NCBI GenBank assembly: GCA_030267565.1
Contig: BRXU01000010.1
Coordinates: forward strand, 2,476,501 to 2,540,500
Direction: 5' to 3'
Source of the DNA: Pleodorina starrii
Lineage: Eukaryota > Chlorophyta > Chlorophyceae > Chlamydomonadales > Volvocaceae
Length of the DNA stretch: 64,000 nt
How positions within the stretch are numbered: the stretch's first letter is position 1; each line of letters starts with the position of its first letter. The notes beneath the pieces are model-generated. The model saw only the letters and a program-made list of their open reading frames with translations, was not told the DNA's origin and did not search any database. Shown piece after piece: positions 1 to 13,625 of the stretch. A program made the position numbers and the translations under genes.

Positions 1-3000
1 CTCCGACGGTATTCCGGGCCCTTTGAAGGCCTCACGGGCCCTCTGAAGGTCAACCGGGCCCCCCGAGGGCCTTCCGGGCCTTCTGAAGGCCTTCCGGGCC
101 CTCCAAAGGCGTTCTGGGGCTCTCAAACGGCCTTTAGGGCCCTCCGATCGCCTTCCAGGCCTTCCAAAGGCTTCCAGCCCACAGAGAGCCTTCCGGGCTC
201 CCCAATTGCCTTCCGGTCCCTCCGACGGTATTCCGGGCCCTTTGAAGGCCTTCCGGGCCCTCTGAAGTGCTACCGGGCCCCCCGAGGGCCTGCCGGGCCT
301 TCTGAAGGCCTTCCGGGCCCTCCAAAGGTGTTCTGGGGCTCTCAAACGGCCTTAAGGGCCCTCCGATCGCCTTCCAGGCCTTCCAAAGGCTTCCAGCCTA
401 CAGAGAGCCTTCCGGGCTCCCCAATTGCCTTCCGGTCCCTCCGACGGTATTCCGGGCCCTTTGAAGGCCTCACGGGCCCTCTGAAGTGCTACCGGGCCCC
501 CCGAGGGCCTTCCGGGCCCTCTAATCGCCTTCCAGGCCTTCCAAAGGCTTCCAGCCCACAGAGAGCCTTCCGGGCTTCCCAATTGCCTTCCGGTCCTCCC
601 GACGGTATTCCGGGCCTTCTGAAGGCCTTGCGGGCCCTCCAAAGGCGTTCTGGGGCTCTAAAACGGCCTTCAGGGCCCTCTGATCGCCTTCCAGGCCTTC
701 CAAAGGCTTCCAGCCCACAGAGAGCCTTCCGGGCTCCCCAATTGCCTTCCGGTCCCTCCGACGGTATTCCGGGCCCTTTGAAGGCCTCACGGGCCCTCTG
801 AAGGTCAACCGGGCCCCCCGAGGGCCTTCCGGGCCTTCTGAAGGCATTCCGGGCCCTCCAAAGGCGTTCTGGGGCTCTAAAACGGCCTTTAGGGCCCTCC
901 GATCGCCTTCCAGGCCTTCCAAAGGCTTCCAGCCCACAGAGAGCCTTCCGGGCTCCCCAATTGCCTTCCGGTCCTCCCGACGGTATTCCTGGCCCTTTGA
1001 AGGCCTTCCGGACCCTCCAAAGGCGTTCTGGGGCTCTAAAACGGCCTTCAGGGCCCTCTGATCGCCTTCCAGGCCTTCCAAAGGCTTCCAGCCCACAGAG
1101 AGCCTTCCGGGCTCCCCAATTTCCTTCCGGTCCCTCCGACTGTATTCCGGGCCCTTTGAAGGCCTCACGGGCCCTCTGAAGGTCTACCGGGCCCCCCGAG
1201 GGTCTTCCGGGCCCTCTGATCGCCTTCCAGGCCTTCCAAAGGCTTCCATCCCACAGAGCCATCCGGGCTCCCAAATCGCCTTCCGGTACTCCCGACGGTA
1301 TTCCGGGCCCTTTGAAGGCCTTGTCGGCCCTCTGAAGGTCTACCGGGCCCCCCGAGGGCCTTCCGGGCATTCTGAAGGCATTCCGGACCCTCCAAAGGTG
1401 TTCTGGGGCTCTCAAGCGGCCTTCTGGGCCCTGTGATCGCCTTCCAGGACTTCCGAAGGCTTCCAGCCTACCGAAAGCCATCTGGGCTCCCCAATTGCCT
1501 TACGGTCCCTCCAACGGTATTCCGGGCCCATTCAAGGTCTGGGGCTCTCAAACTGCCTTCCGGGCCCTCTGATCGCCTTCCAGGCCTTCCAAAGGCTTCC
1601 AGCCCACAGAGCCATCCGGGCTCCCCAATCGCCTTCCGGTACTCCCGACGGTATTCCGGGCCCTTTGAAGGCCTTGTCGGCCCTCCAAAGGCGTTCTGGG
1701 GCTCTAAAACGGCCTTCAGGGCCCTCTATTCACCTTCCAGGCCTTCCAAAGGCTTCCAGCCCACAGAGAGCCTTCCGGGCTCCCAATTGCCTTCCGGTCC
1801 CTCCGACGGTATTCCGGGCCATTTGAAGGCCTCACGGGCCCTCTGAAGGTCAACCGGGCCCCCCGAGGGCCTTCCGGGCCTTCTGAAGGCCTTCCGGGCC
1901 CTCCAAAGGTGTTCTGGGGCTCTCAAACGGCCTTTAGGGCCCTCCGATCGCCTTCCAGGCCTTCCAAAGGCTTCCAGCCCACAGAGAGCCTTCCGGGCTC
2001 CCAATTGCCTTCCGGTCCCTCCGACGGTATTCCGGGCCATTTGAAGGCCTCACGGGCCCTCTGAAGGTCTACCGGGCCCCCCGAGGGCCTTCCGGGCCCT
2101 CTAATCGCCTTCCAGGCCTTCCAAAGGCTTCCAGCCCACAGAGAGCCTTCCGGGCTTCCCAATTGCCTTCCGGTCCTCCCGACGGTATTCCGGGCCTTCT
2201 GAAGGCCTTGCGGGCCCTCCAAAGGCGTTCTGGGGCTCTAAAACGGCCTTCAGGGCCCTCTGATCGCCTTCCAGGCCTTCCAAAGGCTTCCAGCCCACAG
2301 AGAGCCTTCCGGGCTCCTTAATTGCCTTCCGGTCCCTCCGACGGTATTCCGGGCCCTTTGAAGGCCTCACGGGCCCTCTGAAGGTCAACCGGGCCCCCCG
2401 AGGGCCTTCCGGGCCTTCTGAAGGCCTTCCGGGCCCTCCAAAGGCGTTCTGGGGCTCTCAAACGGCCTTTAGGGCCCTCCGATCGCCTTCCAGGCCTTCC
2501 AAAGGCTTCCAGCCCACAGAGAGCCTTCCGGGCTCCCCAATTGCCTTCCGGTCCCTCCGACGGTATTCCGGGCCCTTTGAAGGCCTTCCGGGCCCTCTGA
2601 AGTGCTACCGGGCCCCCCGAGGGCCTGCCGGGCCTTCTGAAGGCCTTGCGGGCCCTCCAAAGGCGTTCTGGGGCTCTCAAACGGCCTTCAGGGCCCTCTG
2701 ATCGCCTTCCAGGCCTTCCAAAGGCTTCCAGCCCACAGAGAGCCTTCCGGGCTCCCCAATTGCCTTCCGGTCCCTCCGACGGTATTCCGGGCCCTTTGAA
2801 GGCCTTCCGGGCCCTCTGAAGTGCTACCGGGCCCCCCGAGGGCCTGCCGGGCCTTCTGAAGGCCTTGCGGGCCCTCCAAAGGCGTTCTGGGGCTCTCAAA
2901 CGGCCTTCAGGGCCCTCTGATCGCCTTCCAGGCCTTCCAAAGGCTTCCAGCCCACAGAGAGCCTTCCGGGCTCCCCAATTGCCTTCCGGTCCCTCCGACG

Positions 3001-6000
3001 GTATTCCGGGCCCTTTGAAGGCCTCACGGGCCTTTCTGAAGGTCAACCGGGCCCCCCGAGGGCCTTCCGGGCCTTCTGAAGGCCTTCCGGGCCCTCCAAA
3101 GGTGTTCTGGGGCTCTCAAACGGCCTTAAGGGCCCTCCGATCGCCTTCCAGGCCTTCCAAAGGCTTCCAGCCTACAGAGAGCCTTCCGGGCTCCCCAATT
3201 GCCTTCCGGTCCCTCCGACGGTATTCCGGGCCCTTTGAAGGCCTCACGGGCCCTCTGAAGTGCTACCGGGCCCCCCGAGGGCCTTCCGGGCCCTCTAATC
3301 GCCTTCCAGGCCTTCCAAAGGCTTCCAGCCCACAGAGAGCCTTCCGGGCTTCCCAATTGCCTTCCGGTCCTCCCGACGGTATTCCGGGCCTTCTGAAGGC
3401 CTTGCGGGCCCTCCAAAGGCGTTCTGGGGCTCTAAAACGGCCTTCAGGGCCCTCTGATCGCCTTCCAGGCCTTCCAAAGGCTTCCAGCCCACAGAGAGCC
3501 TTCCGGGCTCCCCAATTGCCTTCCGGTCCCTCCGACGGTATTCCGGGCCCTTTGAAGGCCTCACGGGCCCTCTGAAGGTCAACCGGGCCCCCCGAGGGCC
3601 TTCCGGGCCTTCTGAAGGCATTCCGGGCCCTCCAAAGGCGTTCTGGGGCTCTAAAACGGCCTTTAGGGCCCTCCGATCGCCTTCCAGGCCTTCCAAAGGC
3701 TTCCAGCCCACAGAGAGCCTTCCGGGCTCCCCAATTGCCTTCCGGTCCTCCCGACGGTATTCCTGGCCCTTTGAAGGCCTTCCGGACCCTCCAAAGGCGT
3801 TCTGGGGCTCTAAAACGGCCTTCAGGGCCCTCTGATCGCCTTCCAGGCCTTCCAAAGGCTTCCAGCCCACAGAGAGCCTTCCGGGCTCCCCAATTTCCTT
3901 CCGGTCCCTCCGACTGTATTCCGGGCCCTTTGAAGGCCTCACGGGCCCTCTGAAGGTCTACCGGGCCCCCCGAGGGTCTTCCGGGCCCTCTGATCGCCTT
4001 CCAGGCCTTCCAAAGGCTTCCATCCCACAGAGCCATCCGGGCTCCCCAATCGCCTTCCGGTACTCCCGACGGTATTCCGGGCCCTTTGAAGGCCTTGTCG
4101 GCCCTCTGAAGGTCTACCGGGCCCCCCGAGGGCCTTCCGGGCATTCTGAAGGCATTCCGGACCCTCCAAAGGCGTTCTGGGGCTCTCAAGCGGCCTTCTG
4201 GGCCCTGTGATCGCCTTCCAGGACTTCCGAAGGCTTCCAGCCTACCGAAAGCCATCTGGGCTCCCCAATTGCCTTACGGTCCCTCCAACGGTATTCCGGG
4301 CCCATTGAAGGTCTGGGGCTCTCAAACTGCCTTCCGGGCCCTCTGATCGCCTTCCAGGCCTTCCAAAGGCTTCCAGCCCACAGAGCCATCCGGGCTCCCC
4401 AATCGCCTTCCGGTACTCCCGACGGTATTCCGGGCCCTTTGAAGGCCTTGTCGGCCCTCCAAAGGCGTTCTGGGGCTCTAAAACGGCCTTCAGGGCCCTC
4501 TATTCACCTTCCAGGCCTTCCAAAGGCTTCCAGCCCACAGAGAGCCTTCCGGGCTCCCAATTGCCTTCCGGTCCCTCCGACGGTATTCCGGGCCATTTGA
4601 AGGCCTCACGGGCCCTCTGAAGGTCAACCGGGCCCCCCGAGGGCCTTCCGGGCCTTCTGAAGGCCTTCCGGGCCCTCCAAAGGTGTTCTGGGGCTCTCAA
4701 ACGGCCTTTAGGGCCCTCCGATCGCCTTCCAGGCCTTCCAAAGGCTTCCAGCCCACAGAGAGCCTTCCGGGCTCCCCAATTGCCTTCCGGTCCTCCCGAC
4801 GGTATTCCTGGCCTTCTGAAGGCCTTCCGGGCCCTCCAAAGGCGTTCTGGGGCTCTCAAACGGCCTTTAGGGCCCTCCGATCGCCTTCCAGGCCTTCCAA
4901 AGGCTTCCAGCCCACAGAGAGCCTTCCGGGCTCCCCAATTGCCTTCCGGTCCCTCCGACGGTATTCCGGGCCCTTTGAAGGCCTTCCGGGCCCTCTGAAG
5001 TGCTACCGGGCCCCCCGAGGGCCTGCCGGGCCTTCTGAAGGCCTTGCGGGCCCTCCAAAAGCGTTCTGGGGCTCTCAAACGGCCTTCAGGGCCCTCTGAT
5101 CGCCTTCCAGGCCTTCCAAAGGCTTCCAGCCCACAGAGAGCCTTCCGGGCTCCCCAATTGCCTTCCGGTCCCTCCGACGGTATTCCGGGCCCTTTGAAGG
5201 CCTTCCGGGCCCTCTGAAGTGCTACCGGGCCCCCCGAGGGCCTGCCGGGCCTTCTGAAGGCCTTGCGGGCCCTCCAAAGGCGTTCTGGGGCTCTCAAACG
5301 GCCTTCAGGGCCCTCTGATCGCCTTCCAGGCCTTCCAAAGGCTTCCAGCCCACAGAGAGCCTTCCGGGCTCCCCAATTGCCTTCCGGTCCCTCCGACGGT
5401 ATTCCGGGCCCTTTGAAGGCCTCACGGGCCTTTCTGAAGGTCAACCGGGCCCCCCGAGGGCCTTCCGGGCCTTCTGAAGGCCTTCCGGGCCCTCCAAAGG
5501 TGTTCTGGGGCTCTCAAACGGCCTTAAGGGCCCTCCGATCGCCTTCCAGGCCTTCCAAAGGCTTCCAGCCTACAGAGAGCCTTCCGGGCTCCCCAATTGC
5601 CTTCCGGTCCCTCCGACGGTATTCCGGGCCCTTTGAAGGCCTCACGGGCCCTCTGAAGTGCTACCGGGCCCCCCGAGGGCCTTCCGGGCCCTCTAATCGC
5701 CTTCCAGGCCTTCCAAAGGCTTCCAGCCCACAGAGAGCCTTCCGGGCTTCCCAATTGCCTTCCGGTCCTCCCGACGGTATTCCGGGCCTTCTGAAGGCCT
5801 TGCGGGCCCTCCAAAGGCGTTCTGGGGCTCTAAAACGGCCTTCAGGGCCCTCTGATCGCCTTCCAGGCCTTCCAAAGGCTTCCAGCCCACAGAGAGCCTT
5901 CCGGGCTCCCCAATTGCCTTCCGGTCCCTCCGACGGTATTCCGGGCCCTTTGAAGGCCTCACGGGCCCTCTGAAGGTCAACCGGGCCCCCCGAGGGCCTT

Positions 6001-9000
6001 CCGGGCCTTCTGAAGGCATTCCGGGCCCTCCAAAGGCGTTCTGGGGCTCTAAAACGGCCTTTAGGGCCCTCCGATCGCCTTCCAGGCCTTCCAAAGGCTT
6101 CCAGCCCACAGAGAGCCTTCCGGGCTCCCCAATTGCCTTCCGGTCCTCCCGACGGTATTCCTGGCCCTTTGAAGGCCTTGCGGGCCCTCCAAAGGCGTTC
6201 TGGGGCTCTCAAACGGCCTTCAGGGCCCTCTGATCGCCTTCCAGGCCTTCCAAAGGCTTCCAGCCCACAGAGAGCCTTCCGGGCTCCCCAATTTCCTTCC
6301 GGTCCCTCCGACTGTATTCCGGGCCCTTTGAAGGCCTCACGGGCCCTCTGAAGGTCTACCGGGCCCCCCGAGGGTCTTCCGGGCCCTCTGATCGCCTTCC
6401 AGGCCTTCCAAAGGCTTCCATCCCACAGAGCCATCCGGGCTCCCCAATCGCCTTCCGGTACTCCCGACGGTATTCCGGGCCCTTTGAAGGCCTTGTCGGC
6501 CCTCTGAAGGTCTACCGGGCCCCCCGAGGGCCTTCCGGGCATTCTGAAGGCATTCCGGACCCTCCAAAGGCGTTCTGGGGCTCTCAAGCGGCCTTCTGGG
6601 CCCTGTGATCGCCTTCCAGGACTTCCGAAGGCTTCCAGCCTACCGAAAGCCATCTGGGCTCCCCAATTGCCTTACGGTCCCTCCAACGGTATTCCGGGCC
6701 CATTGAAGGTCTGGGGCTCTCAAACTGCCTTCTGGGCCCTCTGATCGCCTTCCAGGCCTTCCAAAGGCTTCCAGCCCACAGAGCCATCCGGGCTCCCCAA
6801 TCGCCTTCCGGTACTCCCGACGGTATTCCGGGCCCTTTGAAGGCCTTGTCGGCCCTCCAAAGGCGTTCTGGGGCTCTAAAACGGCCTTCAGGGCCCTCTA
6901 TTCACCTTCCAGGCCTTCCAAAGGCTTCCAGCCCACAGAGAGCCTTCCGGGCTCCCAATTGCCTTCCGGTCCCTCCGACGGTATTCCGGGCCATTTGAAG
7001 GCCTCACGGGCCCTCTGAAGGTCAACCGGGCCCCCCGAGGGCCTTCCGGGCCTTCTGAAGGCCTTCCGGGCCCTCCAAAGGTGTTCTGGGGCTCTCAAAC
7101 GGCCTTTAGGGCCCTCCGATCGCCTTCCAGGCCTTCCAAAGGCTTCCAGCCCACAGAGAGCCTTCCGGGCTCCCCAATTGCCTTCCGGTCCTCCCGACGG
7201 TATTCCTGGCCCTTTGAAGGCCTTCCGGACCCTCCAAAGGCGTTCTGGGGCTCTAAAACGGCCTTCAGGGCCCTCTGATCGCCTTCCAGGCCTTCCAAAG
7301 GCTTCCAGCCCACAGAGAGCCTTCCGGGCTCCCCAATTTCCTTCCGATCCCTCCGACTGTATTTCGGGCCCTTTGAAGGCCTCACGGGCCCTCTGAAGGT
7401 CTACCGGGCCCCCCGAGGGTCTTCCGGGCCCTCTGATCGCCTTCCAGGCCTTCCAAAGGCTTCCAGCCCACAGAGCCATCCGGGCTCCCCAATCGCCTTC
7501 CGGTACTCCCGACGGTATTCCGGGCCCTTTGAAGGCCTTGTCGGCCCTCCAAAGGCGTTCTGGGGCTCTAAAACGGCCTTCAGGGCCCTCTGATCGCCTT
7601 CCAGGCCTTCCAAAGGCTTCCAGCCCACAGAGAGCCTTCCGGGCTCCCAATTGCCTTCCGGTCCCTCCGACGGTATTCCGGGCCATTTGAAGGCCTCACG
7701 GGCCCTCTGAAGGTCAACCGGGCCCCCCGAGGGCCTTCCGGACCTTCTGAAGGCCTTCCGGGCCCTCCAAAGGTGTTCTGGGGCTCTCAAACGGCCTTTA
7801 GGGCCCTCCGATCGCCTTCCAGGCCTTCCAAAGGCTTCCAGCCCACAGAGAGCCTTCCGGGCTCCCCAATCGCCTTCCGGTCCTCCCAACGGTATTCCGG
7901 GCCCTTTGAAGGCCTTGTCGGCCCTCCAAAGGCGTTCTGGGGCTCTAAAACGGCCTTCAGGGCCCTCTGATCGCCTTCCAGGCCTTCCAAAGGATTCCAG
8001 CCCACAGAGAGCCTTCCGGGCTCCCCAATTGCCTTCCGGTCCCTCCGACGGTATTCCGAGCCCTTTGAAGGCCTCACGGGCCCTCTGAAGGTCTACCGGG
8101 CCCCCCGAGGGCCTGCCGGGCCTTCTGAAGGCATTCCGGACCCTCCAAAGGCTTCCTGGGGATCTCAAACGGCCTTCCGGGCCCTCTGATCGCCTTCCAG
8201 GCCTTCCAAAGGCTTCCAGCCCACAGAGCCATCCGGGCTCCCCAATCGCCTTCCGGTCCTCCCGACGGTATTCCGGGCCTTTTGAAGGCCTTGTCGGCCC
8301 TCTGAAGGTCAACCGGGCCCCCCGAGGGCCTTCCGGGCCTTCTGAAGGCCTTCCGGGCCCTCCAAAGGTGTTCTGGGGCTCTCAAACGGCCTTTAGGGCC
8401 CTCTGATCGCCTTCCAGGCCTTCCAAAGGCTTCCAGCCCACAGAGAGCCTTCCGGGCTCCCCAATTGCCTTCCGGTCCTCCCAACGGTATTCCGGGCCCT
8501 TTGAAGGCCTTGTCGGCCCTCCAAAGGCGTTCTGGGGCTCTAAAACGGCCTTCAGGGCCCTCTGATCGCCTTCCAGGCCTTCCAAAGGATTCCAGCCCAC
8601 AGAGAGCCTTCCGGGCTCCCCAATTGCCTTCCGGTCCCTCCGACGGTATTCCGAGCCCTTTGAAGGCCTCACGGGCCCTCTGAAGGTCTACCGGGCCCCC
8701 CGAGGGCCTGCCGGGCCTTCTGAAGGCATTCCGGACCCTCCAAAGGCTTCCTGGGGATCTCAAACGGCCTTCCGGGCCCTCTGATCGCCTTCCAGGCCTT
8801 CCAAAGGCTTCCAGCCCACAGAGCCATCCGGGCTCCCCAATCGCCTTCCGGTACTCCCGACGGTATTCCGGGCCCTTTGAAGGCCTTGTCGGCCCTCTGA
8901 AGGTCTACCGGGCCCCCCGAGGGCCTTCCGGGCCCTTTGAAGGCCTTGTCGGCCCTCCAAAGGCGTTCTGGGGCTCTAAAACGGCCTTCAGGGCCCTCTG

Positions 9001-11648
9001 ATCGCCTTCCAGGCCTTCCAAAGGATTCCAGCCCACAGAGAGCCTTCCGGGCTCCCCAATTGCCTTCCGGTCCCTCCGACGGTATTCCGAGCCCTTTGAA
9101 GGCCTCACGGGCCCTCTGAAGGTATACCGGGCCCCCCGAGGGCCTGCCGGGCCTTCTGAAGGCATTCCGGACCCTCCAAAGGCTTCCTGGGGATCTCAAA
9201 CGGCCTTCCGGGCCCTCTGATCGCCTTCCAGGCCTTCCAAAGGCTTCCAGCCCACAGAGCCATCCGGGCTCCCCAATCGCCTTCCGGTCCTCCCGACGGT
9301 ATTCCGGGCCTTTTGAAGGCCTTGTCGGCCCTCTGAAGGTCAACCGGGCCCCCCGAGGGCCTTCCGGGCCTTCTGAAGGCCTTCCGGGCCCTCCAAAGGT
9401 GTTCTGGGGCTCTCAAACGGCCTTTAGGGCCCTCTGATCGCCTTCCAGGCCTTCCAAAGGCTTCCAGCCCACAGAGAGCCTTCCGGGCTCCCCAATTGCC
9501 TTCCGGTCCTCCCAACGGTATTCCGGGCCCTTTGAAGGCCTTGTCGGCCCTCCAAAGGCGTTCTGGGGCTCTAAAACGGCCTTCAGGGCCCTCTGATCGC
9601 CTTCCAGGCCTTCCAAAGGATTCCAGCCCACAGAGAGCCTTCCGGGCTCCCCAATTGCCTTCCGGTCCCTCCGACGGTATTCCGAGCCCTTTGAAGGCCT
9701 CACGGGCCCTCTGAAGGTCTACCGGGCCCCCCGAGGGCCTGCCGGGCCTTCTGAAGGCATTCCGGACCCTCCAAAGGCTTCCTGGGGATCTCAAACGGCC
9801 TTCCGGGCCCTCTGATCGCCTTCCAGGCCTTCCAAAGGCTTCCAGCCCACAGAGCCATCCGGGCTCCCCAATCGCCTTCCGGTACTCCCGACGGTATTCC
9901 GGGCCCTTTGAAGGCCTTGTCGGCCCTCTGAAGGTCTACCGGGCCCCCCGAGGGCCTTCCGGGCCCTTTGAAGGCCTTGTCGGCCCTCCAAAGGCGTTCT
10001 GGGGCTCTAAAACGGCCTTCAGGGCCCTCTGAATGCCTTCCAGGCCTTCCAAAGGCTTCCAGCCCACAGAGAGCCTTCCGGGCTCCCCAATTGCCTTCCG
10101 GTCCCTCCGACGGTATTCCGGGCCCTTTGAAGGCCTCACGGGCCCTCTGAAGGTCTACCGGGCCCCCCGAGGGCCTTCCGGGCCCTCTGATCGCCTTCCA
10201 GGCCTTCCAAAGGCTTCCAGCCCACAGAGCCATCCGGGCTCCCCAATCGCCTTCCGGTCCTCCCGACGGTATTCCGGGCCCTTTGAAGGCCTTGTCGGCT
10301 CTCTGAAGGTCTACCGGGCCCCCCGAGGGCCTTCCGGGCATTCTGAAGGCATTCCGGACCCTCTAAAGGCGTTCTGGGGCTCTCAAGAGGCCTTCCGGGC
10401 CCTGTGATCGCCTTCCAGGACTTCCGAAGGCTTCCAGCCTACGGAAAGCCATCCGGGCTCCCCAATTGCCTTACGGTCCCTCCAACGGTATTCCGGGCTC
10501 ATTGAAGGCCTTACGGGCCCTCTGAAGGTCTACCGGGCCCCCCAAGGGCCTGCCGGGCCTTCTGAAGGCCTTCCGGACCCTCCAAAGGCGTTCTGGGGCT
10601 CTCAAACGGCCTTCAGGGCCCTCTGATCGCCTTCCAGGCCTTCCAAAGGTTTCCAGCCCACAGAGATCCTTCCGGGCTCCCCAATTGCCTTCCGGTCCCT
10701 CCGACGGTATTCCGAGCCCTTTGAAGGCCTCACGGGCCCTCTGAAGGTCTACCGGGTCCCCCGAGGGCCTGCCGGGCCTTCTGAAGGCATTCCGGACCCT
10801 CCAAAGGCTTCCTGGGGATATCAAACGGCCTTCCGGGCCCTCTGATCGCCTTCCAGGCCTTCCAAAAGCTTCCAGCCCACAGAGAGCCTTCCGGGCTCCC
10901 CAATCGCCTTCCGGTCCTCCCAACGGTATTCCGGGCCTTTTGAAGGCCTTGTCGGCCCTCCAAAGGCGTTCTGGGGCTCTAAAACGGCCTTCAGGGCCCT
11001 CTGATCGCCTTCCAGGCCTTCCAAAGGCTTCCAGCCCACAGAGAGCCTTCCGGGCTCCCCAATTGCCTTCCGGTCCCTCCGACGGTATTCCGGGCCCTTT
11101 GAAGGCCTCACGGGCCCTCTGAAGGTCTACCGGGCCCCCCGAGGGCCTTCCGGGCCCTCTGATCGCCTTCCAGGCCTTCCAAAGGCTTCCAGCCCACAGA
11201 GCCATCCGGGCTCCCCAATCGCCTTCCGGTCCTCCCGACGGTATTCCGGGCCCTTTGAAGGCCTTGTCGGCTCTCTGAAGGTCTACCGGGCCCCCCGAGG
11301 GCCTTCCGGGCATTCTGAAGGCCTTCCGGACCCTCCAAAGGCGTTCTGGGGCTCTCAAACGGCCTTCAGGGCCCTCTGATCGCCTTCCAGGCCTTCCAAA
11401 GGCTTCCAGTCCACAGAGAGCCTTCCGGGCTCCCCAATTGCCTTCCGGTCCCTCCGACGGTATTCCGAGCCCTTTGAAGGCCTCACGGGCCCTCTGAAGG
11501 TCAACCGGGCCCCCCGAGGGCCTTCCGGGCCTTCTGAAGGCCTTCCGGGCCCTCCAAAGGTGTTCTGGGGCTCTCAAACGGCCTTTAGGGCCCTCCGATC
11601 GCCTTCCAGGCCTTCCAAAGGCTTCCAGCCCACAGAGAGCCTTCCGGT
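1..11648. repeat. Higher-order GC-rich satellite array
   Basis: The stretch is built from degenerate subrepeats of about 20 bp (type gccttccgggccctctgaag). About eleven consecutive variants form a larger unit of about 219 bp, with shorter units of about 159 bp. Each unit carries one copy of landmarks such as ccaggccttccaaaggcttc and tccccaattgccttccgg. Blocks of units are repeated again: the block at 489-1481 recurs at 3263-4255 and 5661-6653 (offsets 2774 and 2398), and the block at 8074-8763 recurs at 9105-9794 (offset 1031). Long open frames exist on both strands, but they are a by-product of a low-stop, GC-rich repeat. I see no gene here. The array may be subtelomeric, terminal or centromere-like satellite. 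Confidence 0.93.
8074..10341. repeat. Tandem ~1.03-kb super-repeat inside the satellite
   Basis: The block beginning near 8074 is repeated about 1031 bp downstream (9105 on) with very few differences. It shares the rarer variants ggattccagcccac and cttcctggggatctc, which are absent from the first 8 kb. This part of the array therefore amplified separately and recently. Confidence 0.8.
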
Positions 11649-12868
11649 GTCAGGGTAAATCAGCGTCACTGAGAAACTGGCGTCGGGCAATGTCAGTTGA
11701 GTCCGTTAACGAGGCGGTTGGCGACTAAGTGCAAGCGCCAACCGTTATTGCTGTGGAAGCCGCATTTATTGTCTTTGTGAGCATCCTGGATGTGGCTTTA
11801 CGACGACTACGTCGGAGCTTTGATAGGATGGCTCTAGGGACGCCGCCTGTGTTGTGTCGGAGGGGCCTTATGAGCTGGCCCTGTATCAGTCCGAGAGGGC
11901 GCTGTTAGCGTCACCTTGAGGCTTGTCTGCTTGCAGCTATGCAGGGGTTACCCTACCCCGTAGAGCCCTAGGCTCTCGGGCGTTGTTTGTAGTGTGGTAG
12001 AATGTAGTTTTGGCGCCATGCATGGACCTCGGCCGCCGGCCGGCTCTGCTGCTCATCCTGTAACTAGTCCGTCTGAGCTTTGCCAATGTGGACTCTGGAC
12101 CTAGCCAAACAGCACGGTCGCCTCGCGGCTCATCAACGGCAGCCGTGGCGCTGGGGGACGCCTCAATGCCGCCTCTGCTGCTCGACACTCGTCGCTTCCG
12201 CCGCCGTCTTCTGCCTACTTCCTGAGGCCTTCCGACAGTCAGCATGCCCATCAGATGCTCCTTCCGTTTAGCTGTATCATGGACGTCACCGCGGCAGTGG
12301 GGAGGCGCCCAGCAGCGGACGATCAACGTCATCGTCCGCCCTCCTCAGCCTCCCCTGTGCGCCACTGCTTTGCCTCAAGGTGGTGGTTCTAACCCACCGT
12401 TTCTACTCATTGTGACGTCAGAAGAAGCTTTCGATGGGCATCGCGTGAACATTGTCGGAGCAAGCATGCGGACCAAGTTCTTGATCGAAGCGCGATGCCG
12501 GCCGCCGAAGTAAGCTGGTGATATAGTGTTTTACAGACGGCGAATTTGGCTTACAGTATGCAGCAGAGCTTGGCTTGTTGCCTTGGCATGTCGTGGAAGT
12601 TGTTTTGCGCAGTAATACGCGGTGTTTAGGTAGATTACTGATGTTATCAGCTGTGCGCGCAAAGTCTATTAGTTTGTTTTGGTGATATCTGAGATGCCGC
12701 TTCGAGCACACTCATGATGGCCCATGGGCCGTTACATTCCAACCGTCGTTGCCGGCCCAACGGTTCCCGCCGTCCAATACGCGAGTGTCCAGCATGCCGC
12801 GTTTAGTACTGCGCACTGCCGCTTTTAGCTCACCCTCGCGTCTGCGTGTTGAGTCGAGTCGAAGCAAC
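11649..12868. other. Single-copy region without a convincing gene
   Basis: The satellite ends abruptly in the middle of a unit at about 11648 (ccttccgg, then tgtcagggtaaatcagcg). About 1.2 kb of non-repetitive sequence follows. Short open frames exist on both strands (up to about 130 codons), but none has a recognisable domain or looks clearly protein-like. It may be a decayed mobile element or host-type sequence. Confidence 0.5.
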
Positions 12869-12965
12869 GGTTGGAAGCGGTGACGGAACGATCTTCGTCA
12901 CCCAGGCTATGACTTTTGTCACCCCACATCGGCCATAGACAGCCATATACTAACAGTTCAGCATT
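12869..12965. repeat. Dispersed ~95-bp repeat, copy 1 (flanks a gtgacgaaa array)
   Basis: The sequence beginning ggttggaagcggtgacgg and ending near ctaacagttcagca recurs at 19740-19836 with a few changes. It contains gtcaccc elements that are inverse complements of the gggtgac core of the tandem arrays following both copies. The pair could form hairpins or be an ancestral array end. Confidence 0.75.
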
Positions 12966-13210
12966 TTGGCATCGGCGAGACCTGGGATCTTAGAACACAG
13001 CGGTTGCAGCTGGCACGGCTCGGGTTCAATTCGCATAAGCCGCACATATCCACTTGTTTTTACCTGCCATTTAGTCGTGCTTCCCGTTGGGTAGCATTAC
13101 AAACTGCAATATTATATAATGTCCGCCAAAGATGCACAATAATTTACAATCTGTATCACTTGCCGACCCACCTGGAACTTGCCGACCCACCTGGAACTTG
13201 TGCGATGATA

Positions 13211-13510
13211 GGGTGACAAAACTTGGGTGACGAAAGTCTGGGTGACGAAAGTCTGGGTGACGAAAGTCTGGGTGACGAAAGTCTGGGTGACGAAAGTCTG
13301 GGTGACGAAAGTCTGGGTGACGAAAGTCTGGGTGACGAAAGTCTGGGTGACGAAAGTCTGGGTGACGAAAGTCTGGGTGACGAAACTTGGGTGACGAAAG
13401 TCTGGGTGACGAAAGTCTGGGTGACGAAAGTCTGGGTGACGAAAGTCTGGGTGACGAAAGTCTGGGTGACGAAACCCCGGGTGACGAAACTTGGGTGACG
13501 AACCCCAGGT
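13211..13510. repeat. 15-bp tandem array (gggtgacgaaagtct)n
   Basis: About 18 copies of a 15-bp unit, mostly perfect, with a few cttgggtgac or ccccgggtgac variants. Related but different arrays lie at 17039-17235 and 19845-19960, all in the same orientation. Open frames through it read repeats such as GDESL or SSPRL and are not genes. Confidence 0.9.
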
Positions 13511-13524
13511 GATGAAACTCCACA

Positions 13525-13625
13525 CCACGCTGGTGCTTGCCCTTCCAGGTCCCTACATATATGGGCGGGAGTCTTGGAGCTTTGCCTCGGATGATTCTGT
13601 GCCCTTTTATGCATGTTACCGCATG
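13525..13625. repeat. Dispersed ~100-bp repeat module
   Basis: The sequence from cacgctggtgcttgccc to cttttatgcatgttacc recurs at 17382-17478. Its right end recurs at about 19965-19992. Each time it sits between a gtgac-type tandem array and a second tandem array, so it is a fixed part of a composite repeat cassette. Confidence 0.8.
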